Source: Halioglobus sp.
GTDB taxonomy: Bacteria > Pseudomonadota > Gammaproteobacteria > Pseudomonadales > Halieaceae
DNA length: 46,577 bases
Assembly (NCBI GenBank): GCA_020443425.1
Contig: JAGRIE010000025.1
Location: forward strand, 1-46,577
Direction: 5' to 3'
Under the pieces are notes generated by a model. That model was not told where the DNA came from and did no database searches. It saw only the letters and a list, made by a program, of their open reading frames with translations. The position numbers and the translations under genes are program-made. Within the stretch, counting starts at the first letter, position 1; each line of letters opens with the position of its first letter. Positions 35,486 through 42,869 of this stretch are shown here, piece after piece.

Positions 35486-35534
35486 GTGTAAAAAATCCTG
35501 ACACATTTGGGTCACCGGGCGACAGGGGGTCGCC
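35486..35534 (-). terminator. Candidate terminator after the sugar transferase gene
   Basis: On the minus strand, 11 bases past the stop at 35545, the complement of GGCGAC-AGGGG-GTCGCC (35518-35534) forms a 6-bp hairpin. A run of six T follows about 25 bases later (35490-35495 complement). The spacing between hairpin and T-run is longer than in a standard intrinsic terminator. Confidence 0.35.
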
Positions 35535-35544
35535 GGCGGGCCAG

Positions 35545-36957
35545 CTATCGGGCCCCTTTGCCAAACAGTACCACCTCCACGGTGCTGAGTGTGATCATCA
35601 GGTCCAGGAACAGGCTCTGGTTTTTCACATAATAGAGATCAAACTGGAGTTTCTGGCGCGCGTCTTCCTCCGAGGCGCCGTACGGGTAGCACAGTTGGGC
35701 CCAACCGGTAATGCCGGGTTTCACCGCGTGCCGTGAATTGTAAAAGGGAATCTTTTCGGCCAGCTGTTTGACAAATTCGGGGCGCTCCGGACGCGGGCCG
35801 ATGAAGGCCATCTCCCCGGACAGTACATTGAAGATTTGTGGCAGTTCATCGATACGGGTGCGCCGGATAAACGCGCCGACCCGTGTCACACGGCTGTCGT
35901 TGAGTGTCGCCCAGCGCGCTTTGCCGTCACCTTCCGCGTCGATGCTCATGCTGCGGAACTTGAGGACCTGGAAGGCCTTGCCGTTGAGTCCAACCCGCTG
36001 CTGGCTGAAAAAAATCGGCGCCTTGAAGCCGTCTTCAATCCAGATAGCCAGCGCTGTCACCAGCATAATCGGCCAGGTGGACATCAGCAGGATAAAACTG
36101 GCGCAGATGTCGAAGCTGCGCTTGGTCAGGCTGCTGGGTGCGTCACTGCGCAAGTCTTCTGTCAGCGTCATCCAGCCCGGGGTGGCGAAATCCACCAGGA
36201 TCTTGCCCGCCTCGCGCTCGAAGAAGTTCACGAGGTTCATGACTTTGATACCCTGCAGGCGGCATTTGAACAGCTCGTCAGTGGGCATCTGGTCCCGTTT
36301 GTGGTCCAGCGCGACGACGATCTGGTCAATTTCTGTCTGTTTCGCGTACTCCGCCAGCGGCTGGCGCAGGTTGATGATGCGCTCGCCGTTCACTTTGGGG
36401 TTTTCATCGTCCACGCGGACGAAGCCGACGATGGTAAACCCCTGCCGATCGGTCTTGCGGCGCATGGAACTGGTGATCGTGGCGGCGGCAGAGCCGGAAC
36501 CGTAAACCAGCACCCGGCTCTTGAACTGCTCCAGGTCTGTCAGGTTGATGAACACAATGCGGCTGATGAGGTTGGTGCTAAAGGAGAGCAGCACTGCGTA
36601 CAGCAGTATGCTGCGCCACTGGTCGACGTCCGGGAGCAGGGTAAATACGCCCGCTGTGAACAGGCTGGCAGTTCCGAAACCGCCCAGGGTGCGAAGCAGT
36701 ATGCCGGATCTGCCCTCGCGCATACGCGGCTCGTACAGGCCCATGGCAAACAGGCACAGCACCGTGATGACGGCGTAGATGAGGGCGCGATTGGGTATCT
36801 CCTGGACCATGGACTGGAAGCTGCCGGGTTGCGCGCCGACCAGGCTGTAAATGTAGGTGCCGGCGTAAAGGGCCAGCACGAACAGCGCGGCATCTACGAG
36901 GGCGAGCCAATAAAACGATGTATGTACGTGGTGGTTGAATACCCTGACCGTAGCCAT
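35545..36957 (-). CDS. Polyprenyl-phosphate sugar-1-phosphate transferase, XrtA/PEP-CTERM-associated type
   Basis: This 470-aa protein has four N-terminal hydrophobic helices (residues 15-140), a CoA-binding-like domain (SRVLVYGSGSAAATI) and a fifth TM near residue 278. The C-terminal catalytic bacterial sugar transferase domain has KRSFDICASFILL, FFSQQRVGLNGKAFQVLKFRSM and RRTRIDELPQIFNVLSGEMAFIGPRPERP. FFEREAGKI is typical of the TIGR03013-type subfamily tied to exosortase-A loci. It starts exopolysaccharide synthesis by loading a sugar phosphate onto undecaprenyl phosphate. AGGACAGGGG precedes the ATG. The neighbouring ligase/decarboxylase pair supports the assignment. Confidence 0.9.
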   Translation of the reverse strand: MATVRVFNHHVHTSFYWLALVDAALFVLALYAGTYIYSLVGAQPGSFQSMVQEIPNRALIYAVITVLCLFAMGLYEPRMREGRSGILLRTLGGFGTASLFTAGVFTLLPDVDQWRSILLYAVLLSFSTNLISRIVFINLTDLEQFKSRVLVYGSGSAAATITSSMRRKTDRQGFTIVGFVRVDDENPKVNGERIINLRQPLAEYAKQTEIDQIVVALDHKRDQMPTDELFKCRLQGIKVMNLVNFFEREAGKILVDFATPGWMTLTEDLRSDAPSSLTKRSFDICASFILLMSTWPIMLVTALAIWIEDGFKAPIFFSQQRVGLNGKAFQVLKFRSMSIDAEGDGKARWATLNDSRVTRVGAFIRRTRIDELPQIFNVLSGEMAFIGPRPERPEFVKQLAEKIPFYNSRHAVKPGITGWAQLCYPYGASEEDARQKLQFDLYYVKNQSLFLDLMITLSTVEVVLFGKGAR

Positions 36958-37363
36958 TCCCCTGTCCTTTCTACTGCTTTGGTTGCCGGTTCTGCCTGCT
37001 TACCTTCGGTGTCGATTGTCTGTCGGCGCGGCAAACCGTCTGTATTTCGTTATTGGAAACCTCGCTGTCAGTACCGGTGGCTGCGAGTGCCAGCAGGTAC
37101 TTATGCACAGCGAACTGCCATACTTATCCACAAATGACTCTGCGGAACAAATAAAGTAGCACGGGTTTTTTGTGGCTGCTTGGAATATTCCCAGAAATGT
37201 GAACTTGGTCCCCACCTTATTGTGGGACCGTTACACGCGTGTGACATACCGCCGCGGTGCGCTGCCCTGCCGCGTTTGCCGGGGACACCGGTGGGGCCTG
37301 AATAGCTGGCGAAAACAGAGGCCGGGCAGGCCCGGGGCAGGGCGGGCAGCGGCGCTGTCGGCG
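36958..37363. other. 406-base non-coding gap with a bulged hairpin
   Basis: I see no credible gene here; a hydrophobic frame at 36935-37159 overlaps the transferase start antisense. GGTCCCCAC (37207-37215) and GTGGGACC (37222-37229) form a hairpin with one bulged C and loop CTTATT, about 135 bases past the decarboxylase stop. It may separate that operon from the promoter of the sugar transferase. I looked for a sigma-54 GG-N10-GC element and found none with correct spacing. Confidence 0.45.
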
Positions 37364-38614
37364 TCAGACCAGCACCTCTCCCGGTGGCGGGTGGCTCAGG
37401 AAACCGACCGGGCTGGCACTGAGGCCGTAGGCGCCGGACTGGAACACGACAACCAGGTCCCCCGGCTCTGCGGTGGGCAGGGTGACCCGGTGTCCGAGTA
37501 TATCCAGCGGGGTGCAGAGCGGGCCCACCACGTTGACCTCCTCGGTCGTGTCGCCGGCAACCCGATTGCCCAGGCACAGCGGGTAGTTTTTGCGAATGAC
37601 CTGGCCGAAGTTGCCGGATGCGGCCAGGTGATGGTGCAGGCCGCCATTGGTGACCAGGAATGTCTCACCCCGAGACACTTTCTTGTCCACCACCTCGCAG
37701 ACATAGATGCCCGCTTCTGCGACCAGGTAACGCCCCAGTTCCATCACGATTTCTGCCTCGGGCAGGCGCGCTGCGGCGGTTTCGACCAGTTCGGCAAGGT
37801 TGGCGGCGATCGGGGCCAGGTCGAGATGGCGCTCACCCGGGAAGTAGGGAACACCCAGCCCGCCCCCGATATTCAACCAGCGTATCGGCGCTGGCGCTGA
37901 CTGGCTGAGGTGATAGGCGAGTTCGAAGGTTTTACGCTGGGCTTCGATAATGGCCTGTGGGCGCAAGTTCTGCGAGCCGCTGAAAATGTGCAGGCCGACG
38001 AACTCCAGTGGCAGCGATGCCAGTGACTGCATCATGGCCGGCACCTGCTCTGCGTCGACGCCGAAGGGCTTGGGACCGCTGCCCATTTTCATGCCAGCCG
38101 CCTTCAGCTCGAAATCGGGGTTGACGCGAATTGCCACCGGTGGGCGCTTGCCGCAGCGTTCGGCTAGCAGGGCGATGCGCTCCATCTCGCGCCGGGACTC
38201 CATATTGATAATCACGCCGCTGGCCACGGCCAACTCGAGGTCTTCCGTGGATTTTCCCGGTCCCGCAAAACTGATGTTGGCCGGGGCGGTGCCGGTCTCG
38301 AGCGCGACGCGCAGTTCGCCCGCGGAGGCGACGTCAAGGCCATCGGTGATTGCGGCCAGGTGCTGCACGACGTCCGGCATCGGATTGGCCTTCATCGCGT
38401 AATGCAGGTGCAGGCGCGGCGGCATTGCCTCGCGCAGCGCAGTGACGCGGGCGTCCATAACGGTGCGGTCGTAGGCGTAGAATGGGGTTCTGCCCACGGC
38501 GCTGGCGAGGGCCGACAGTGACCGTCCGCCGATGTGCAGGCTGTTGTCGATCACTTCGAACTGCTGCATTACCGCGTGCTCTGGCACTTTGGCGGGGCTT
38601 GGGATGTCGCTCAT
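37364..38614 (-). CDS. PLP-dependent decarboxylase, exosortase-A-system associated (TIGR03099 type)
   Basis: This 416-aa fold-type III decarboxylase belongs to the diaminopimelate/ornithine type. The PLP lysine is in HLHYAMKANPMPDV (about residues 74-87). VGLHIFSGSQN and the Gly loop NIGGGLGVPYF bind the phosphate. The active-site Cys is in GPLCTPLDIL, and the C-terminal FQSGAYGLSASPVGFLSHPPP is present. It would decarboxylate an amino acid to an amine. The ATG overlaps the stop of the acyl-CoA ligase gene (ATGA), so the two are translationally coupled. That pairing is the known exosortase-A accessory arrangement. The amino-acid substrate is not known. Confidence 0.92.
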   Translation of the reverse strand: MSDIPSPAKVPEHAVMQQFEVIDNSLHIGGRSLSALASAVGRTPFYAYDRTVMDARVTALREAMPPRLHLHYAMKANPMPDVVQHLAAITDGLDVASAGELRVALETGTAPANISFAGPGKSTEDLELAVASGVIINMESRREMERIALLAERCGKRPPVAIRVNPDFELKAAGMKMGSGPKPFGVDAEQVPAMMQSLASLPLEFVGLHIFSGSQNLRPQAIIEAQRKTFELAYHLSQSAPAPIRWLNIGGGLGVPYFPGERHLDLAPIAANLAELVETAAARLPEAEIVMELGRYLVAEAGIYVCEVVDKKVSRGETFLVTNGGLHHHLAASGNFGQVIRKNYPLCLGNRVAGDTTEEVNVVGPLCTPLDILGHRVTLPTAEPGDLVVVFQSGAYGLSASPVGFLSHPPPGEVLV

Positions 38615-40218
38615 GCGGGAGTGGCCTGAAATAGATTTTGGTACTCTTCAGACAGCGCGCGCCGATCAATTTTGCCATTCTGGTTATGCGGCAGGGCGCT
38701 GCGGGACACGATTATAGCGGGTACCATGAAATTGGGTAGTTCCCGGCGACAGTGGGCCATCACCGCCTCTTCCAGGGGCTGGCCAGCGCTCGCGTCTGGG
38801 CGCGGGGTGACGACCAGCAGGATGGCCTGTCCCAGTGCGGCATGGCGCAGGCCCAGCGCCGCCGCTGCCGCGACGAGGCCGGACGCATAGGCGCTCTCCT
38901 CGACCTCTGTCGGGCTGACGCGGTAGCCGGAGGTCTTGATCATTTCGTCCTTGCGGCTGATGAAATAGAGGTAGCCTTCCTCATCTTTCATCACCTGGTC
39001 GCCCGACCAGACGGCCAGTTCGGTGTTGGGTATCTCCGGTGGCTGTGTGGGGCAGGGCTTGAAGCGTTCGGCGGTTTTCTCCGGATCGTTCCAGTAGCCC
39101 AGGCTCACCAGCGCCCCGCGGTGCACCAGTTCTCCCGGTTCCCCCGGGCCACACTCCCGGCCGTCTTCATTGATAACCAGTATCTCGGCGTTCGGGATTG
39201 CTTTGCCCATTGAATCCGGGCGCACCGCGACCTGGTCCGGTGGCAGGTAGGTGGAGCGGAACGACTCCGTGAGGCCGTACATCAGGAAAATCTGTGTCTG
39301 CGGCAGGGCCTGTTGTAAAGCCCGGGTAGTGGGCACCGGCATGGCGCCCCCGGTGTTCGTGATATAGCGCAGTGACGCGACAGCGGCGGCGGGCCACTGC
39401 AGATCCTTGAGTTGGTTCCATAGCGGCGGCACAGCGGCGAGGCCGGTTATGCCGTAGCGCGCCACAGCGCGGATTACGTCGCGTGGTAGCAGGTAGTCCA
39501 TCAGCACGGCAGCGGCGCCGACCGAAAACGCCGTGGTCAGCTGGCTGAGACCGGCGTCGAAACTCAAAGGCAGGACTGCCAGTATGCGATCTTCAGGTAC
39601 GTTGCCCAGGTAGCTGGCTACACTGCGGGCGCCGGCGACCATATTGCGGTGAGACAGTACCACTCCCTTCGGGTTGCCGGTGCTGCCCGAGGTATAGAGT
39701 ATGGCAGTCATGTCAGTATCGATACGGCGGTGCGGGGCGGGGGCGGCATCGCCCGCAGCGCGGCCAAATTCCGTGAAGCTCAGCAGTCGCTGGGGCAGGT
39801 CGCGGAGGCTCGCCGGTATCTGCTCCTCGACGATAACGATGGTGTGAAGGTCCGGGCAGTGCCTGACCACTTCTGACAGCATTTCCAGCCGCGTGCTTGA
39901 TGTGATCAGCACCCTGACATTGCAATGGGGCAGTATGTGCGCCAGCTGGCGCGGTTTCAGCAGCGGGTTTACCGGTACAAAGCAGGCCCCTGCCGCTGCC
40001 GCACCGAACAGCCCGATGACGGTTTCCGGTTGTTTGGGCAGGTAAACTGCCACCCGTTCCCCGGGACCGACCCCCAACCCGAGTAGCGCACCGGCGACGG
40101 TCTCGATCTGCCGCTGCAGTTCTGAGTAGCTCAGGCACTGGTCTTTGAACAGCAGTGCGGGCGCATCGGGTGTGACCTGCGCGCTGCGGCCGATAAACTG
40201 GTGTATCAGGTCTGGCAT
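38611..40218 (-). CDS. AMP-forming acyl-CoA ligase, exosortase-A-system associated (TIGR03098 type)
   Basis: This 535-aa member of the ANL superfamily has the P-loop AILYTSGSTGNPKGVVLSH (about residues 169-187) and the aromatic/ATP motif MYGLTESFRSTYLP. The adenylate-binding GDQVMKDEEGYLYFISRKDE and hinge are present, as is the C-terminal lysine motif HNQNGKIDRR. It activates a carboxylic acid as an acyl-adenylate and transfers it to a thiol or carrier. I placed the start at ATG 40218 (MPDLIHQFIGRSAQ), where the family begins; frame extends to 40332 without similarity. The Shine-Dalgarno is weak. It is transcribed divergently from the S1 protease. Confidence 0.92.
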   Translation of the reverse strand: MPDLIHQFIGRSAQVTPDAPALLFKDQCLSYSELQRQIETVAGALLGLGVGPGERVAVYLPKQPETVIGLFGAAAAGACFVPVNPLLKPRQLAHILPHCNVRVLITSSTRLEMLSEVVRHCPDLHTIVIVEEQIPASLRDLPQRLLSFTEFGRAAGDAAPAPHRRIDTDMTAILYTSGSTGNPKGVVLSHRNMVAGARSVASYLGNVPEDRILAVLPLSFDAGLSQLTTAFSVGAAAVLMDYLLPRDVIRAVARYGITGLAAVPPLWNQLKDLQWPAAAVASLRYITNTGGAMPVPTTRALQQALPQTQIFLMYGLTESFRSTYLPPDQVAVRPDSMGKAIPNAEILVINEDGRECGPGEPGELVHRGALVSLGYWNDPEKTAERFKPCPTQPPEIPNTELAVWSGDQVMKDEEGYLYFISRKDEMIKTSGYRVSPTEVEESAYASGLVAAAAALGLRHAALGQAILLVVTPRPDASAGQPLEEAVMAHCRRELPNFMVPAIIVSRSALPHNQNGKIDRRALSEEYQNLFQATPA

Positions 40219-40373
40219 TGTCGTGGGGGTAATGGGCTGTGGCTCGTCGGGGAAGGATGATAGTGTAGCCTCTCTGCAATGACGAGGCTCAGCCCGGATT
40301 GTGCGATGAATCCTGGGCGGGGACAATGGCAATAATGGTTAACTGTGAGTAATTGCACATGAAAGGACGCCCG

Positions 40374-41153
40374 GTGTCGCTTCGAATATATGCCCTGATT
40401 TGCCTGCTACTGGCCTCTTCCGGTGTCGCGGCGGGCCTGCCCGAGCTGATCGACAAGATCAGGCCGGGCGTGGTCGGCGTGGGTACGTCCTACCCGCCGC
40501 GGCAGCCGAATGTGAAGGGCGACCGGGTGGTCTATCTGGCGACGGGGTTCGTGGTGGGTGACGGGCGACATATCATCACCAATGCCCATGTCACTGGATT
40601 AACGCTCGATTCCGAGAACAACCAGACGCTGGCGGTGTTCAGTGGCCGCGGGGTGCAGGCCACTGCCCACCCCGCCACGATAGTGCGCAAGGATGAAGAG
40701 CACGATCTCGTGTTGCTGCAAATCCAGGGGTCGAAGCTGCCGGCGTTGCAACTGGGTGACTCGAACGCGGTGAGGGAGGGGCAGGATATCGCCTTTACCG
40801 GGTTTCCGCTGGGCATGGCACTGGGGCTCTACCCGGTCACCCATCGCGGCACAGTCTCGGCTATTGCGCCGGCCGCACCACCCTCGGCGCACTCGGATAA
40901 ACTCAATTCGGTAAAGATCAAACGCATGCGCAGTGGCTTTGAGGCCTTCCAACTCGACGCCACAGCCTACCCGGGAAACAGCGGCAGCCCGGTATTTGAG
41001 CTGACTGGCGGCCGCGTGATCGGGGTCGTCAACAGTGTTGTGGTGAAGGAGACCCGCGAGACCATGCTGGCCCGGCCATCCGGCATCACATACGCCATCC
41101 CGGCGAAATACATCCAGCCCCTGCTCGATGGGGTGGTGTCACCCGCGCGGTGA
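40374..41153 (+). CDS. Secreted S1C-type (DegP-like, no PDZ) serine protease
   Basis: This 259-aa protein has a Sec signal peptide (SLRIYALICLLLASSGVAAG, cleavage near residue 20) and one trypsin-like domain. His is in HIITNAHV, Asp in EEHDLVLLQI and the nucleophile Ser in TAYPGNSGSPVFEL. There is no PDZ domain. The start decision rests on the RBS: GTG 40374 lies six bases after AAAGGA and gives a normal signal peptide. ATG 40359 or TTG 40353 would give an atypical leader. It is presumably periplasmic. It lies inside the exosortase-A accessory cluster, divergent from the ligase, suggesting envelope or exopolysaccharide-related processing; that role is inference. Confidence 0.88.
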   Translation: MSLRIYALICLLLASSGVAAGLPELIDKIRPGVVGVGTSYPPRQPNVKGDRVVYLATGFVVGDGRHIITNAHVTGLTLDSENNQTLAVFSGRGVQATAHPATIVRKDEEHDLVLLQIQGSKLPALQLGDSNAVREGQDIAFTGFPLGMALGLYPVTHRGTVSAIAPAAPPSAHSDKLNSVKIKRMRSGFEAFQLDATAYPGNSGSPVFELTGGRVIGVVNSVVVKETRETMLARPSGITYAIPAKYIQPLLDGVVSPAR

Positions 41154-41277
41154 TTGGCCATTGCCGCCCCGTCCTGCAGCCATGCAGTCACCGCCTGTAG
41201 CCAAATTCTGGTAGCATGTGCGGCGAATTGTCGAGCGGCGATCCGTTTCGCGCGCCGTTCTCCCCGGAGGCTTTTGC

Positions 41278-41769
41278 TTGACCCTGTTTCGACGCAAGAC
41301 CCGCGTGCTGCTTGTCTGTACCGAAAATATCTGTCGCTCACCGATGGCGGAAGGCCTGCTGCGGCATCACTTGCAGCAATCACCGCTGCGCGGCAGCGTG
41401 GAGGTCGGTTCGGCGGGCACCCGGTGCTCGATGCCGGGGTGTCGGCCGGACCAGAGGGCGCAGAGAGTCGCCGCGCTGCGCGGTATCGATTTGTCCGGGA
41501 TAAAGGCGCGCCGCGTGACAGAGCGCGATATGCAGCGCAGTGATTTTATTTTTGCGATGGATGACGCCAATATGCGTGATCTCCTGCAGTTGTGTCCGCA
41601 GGAGCAGCACGGCAAGATCTCCTATTTACTGAGCCACCATCGGCAACAGAGCCTGATCGAGGTCCCCGACCCGTATTTCGGCAGTGCCGAGGGCTTTGCG
41701 CGGGTTTACCAGATAATAGATGACGCCATGGGTGACCTGATTTTGTATTTGCAGAGCAGGATTGGGTGA
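41278..41769 (+). CDS. Low-molecular-weight protein-tyrosine phosphatase (Wzb-like)
   Basis: This 163-aa protein has the P-loop VCTENICRSPMAE (CX5R, about residues 14-21) and the general-acid Asp in VPDPYFGS near residue 127. Enzymes of this type dephosphorylate Wzc-like tyrosine kinases that control exopolysaccharide export. The start is TTG 41278, seven bases after GGAGG (41266-41270); frame upstream to 41218 has no family similarity. It lies 124 bases after the protease gene and 99 before the acyltransferase. The partner kinase is not in the window. Confidence 0.92.
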   Translation: MTLFRRKTRVLLVCTENICRSPMAEGLLRHHLQQSPLRGSVEVGSAGTRCSMPGCRPDQRAQRVAALRGIDLSGIKARRVTERDMQRSDFIFAMDDANMRDLLQLCPQEQHGKISYLLSHHRQQSLIEVPDPYFGSAEGFARVYQIIDDAMGDLILYLQSRIG

Positions 41770-41868
41770 CAGGGCTCTTTACTCGCTTTGGGCTTGGCGC
41801 TACTGTGGGCTACGGCGCGCCGTGGCGGCTGGGTGTTCCCGGATGGCAGTGATACTTGGGTGATTTTT

Positions 41869-42702
41869 ATGGATAAAAAGAACACGTCCCTGGTTGAGGA
41901 ATTTCAGCGGTACTTCACGATTGAGCAGGCGCTCACGCAGGAGCAGCTGAACAGTGTGTACCGGGTTCGCTACAGAGTCTACTGCGAGGAGTTCCAGTAT
42001 GAACCCGCAGACGCCTGTCCCAACCAACTGGAGACGGACGAGTTCGATGTTCACTCCAGGCACTGTGTCGTGGTGCACAAAGCCACCGGTATGCCGGCGG
42101 GCTGTGCGCGGCTGGTGTTGGCAGATGAGCAGCGCTTGATGCCGATGGAGCGCCATTGTGCCAGTGCGATTGATCAGCAGCTCCTGCGCTCTTTTGACGG
42201 CCGCCGTGACACAGTCTGTGAGTTCTCGCGGCTGGGGGTGGACGGTGCATTTCGCCGGCGTCCGGGAGAGCGGGAGTCGCGTTTTGGCGAAATCTCCGCG
42301 CTGGAGTTCAGCTCCCGCGAACAGCGCACCTTCCCGCTGGTGGCGATGGCCACGATTCTGTCGGCGTTGGCCCTCAGCGAACTGATTGGGCGACCGCACT
42401 GTTTCGCCATGATGGAACCGTTCCTGCCGCGCCTGCTGAGGCGGTCGGGACTGCTCGCTCGTCCGGCGGGACAGGAGACCGAATACCACGGCATCCGCTC
42501 CCCGTTCTACTGGGAGACGCGTGAGGGTGTGAGTACGCTGGAGCCTGAATTCAAAGAATTCTACGACGCCATACTCGCCGATTTTTCAGTCTCGGCCACC
42601 AGTGAACGACGTGCGGCCAGCACACAGTCCGCTACCCCTGCCAGGGTCCAACCCCGGCGCCGGGGGTGGTCGCCTTTCACACAGGCACTGCTCGCCAACT
42701 AG
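41869..42702 (+). CDS. PEP-CTERM/exosortase-system acyltransferase (GNAT/LuxI-like, TIGR03694 type)
   Basis: This 277-aa protein matches the exosortase-linked N-acyl transferase family. YRVRYRVYCEEFQYEP (about residues 27-42) is the LuxI-like substrate loop, and DEFDVHSRHCVVVHKATGMPAGCARLV and CEFSRLGV are GNAT-core segments. The RSPFYWETREGV strand is in the C-terminal half. LuxI-like family members transfer acyl chains from acyl-ACP or acyl-CoA to an amine. Here it could use the amine made by the neighbouring decarboxylase. The start is ATG 41869 (MDKKNTSLVEEF); there is no strong RBS, and frame upstream to 41788 is unlike the family. Confidence 0.9.
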   Translation: MDKKNTSLVEEFQRYFTIEQALTQEQLNSVYRVRYRVYCEEFQYEPADACPNQLETDEFDVHSRHCVVVHKATGMPAGCARLVLADEQRLMPMERHCASAIDQQLLRSFDGRRDTVCEFSRLGVDGAFRRRPGERESRFGEISALEFSSREQRTFPLVAMATILSALALSELIGRPHCFAMMEPFLPRLLRRSGLLARPAGQETEYHGIRSPFYWETREGVSTLEPEFKEFYDAILADFSVSATSERRAASTQSATPARVQPRRRGWSPFTQALLAN

Positions 42703-42757
42703 GCCCCGGCTGCGCGCTGTCAGCGGCGTAGTGCCCCGCCTTAATTCCGGCGCGCAC

Positions 42758-42786
42758 TTGTTATTGTCACGGGTGCTGCATAAGAT
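42758..42786 (+). promoter_or_regulatory. Candidate sigma-70-type promoter before the ThiF-nitroreductase gene
   Basis: TTGTTA (42758-42763) and TAAGAT (42781-42786) are separated by exactly 17 bases, each matching four of six consensus positions. The ThiF-nitroreductase ATG is 84 bases downstream. This is only a candidate on sequence. Confidence 0.35.
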
Positions 42787-42869
42787 GCAGGTCGACCGGC
42801 CGAATAGACTGCCGCCAACAGGGGGTAGTCTGGCTGTGGAGATCTTAGCAATGGAATTCGAGGCTCTGA

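Noticed and set aside
35836-37137. 433-codon plus-strand open frame opposite the sugar transferase
   Set aside because: Shadow frame; the transferase on the minus strand has full family motifs and an RBS.
36935-37159. Hydrophobic 74-codon plus-strand frame in the gap after the sugar transferase
   Set aside because: Overlaps the transferase start antisense and has no family similarity or RBS.
37060-37200. Possible sigma-54 promoter on the minus strand before the sugar transferase (TGGCAG ... TGTGCA)
   Set aside because: The GG and GC elements are separated by 11 rather than the required 10 bases.
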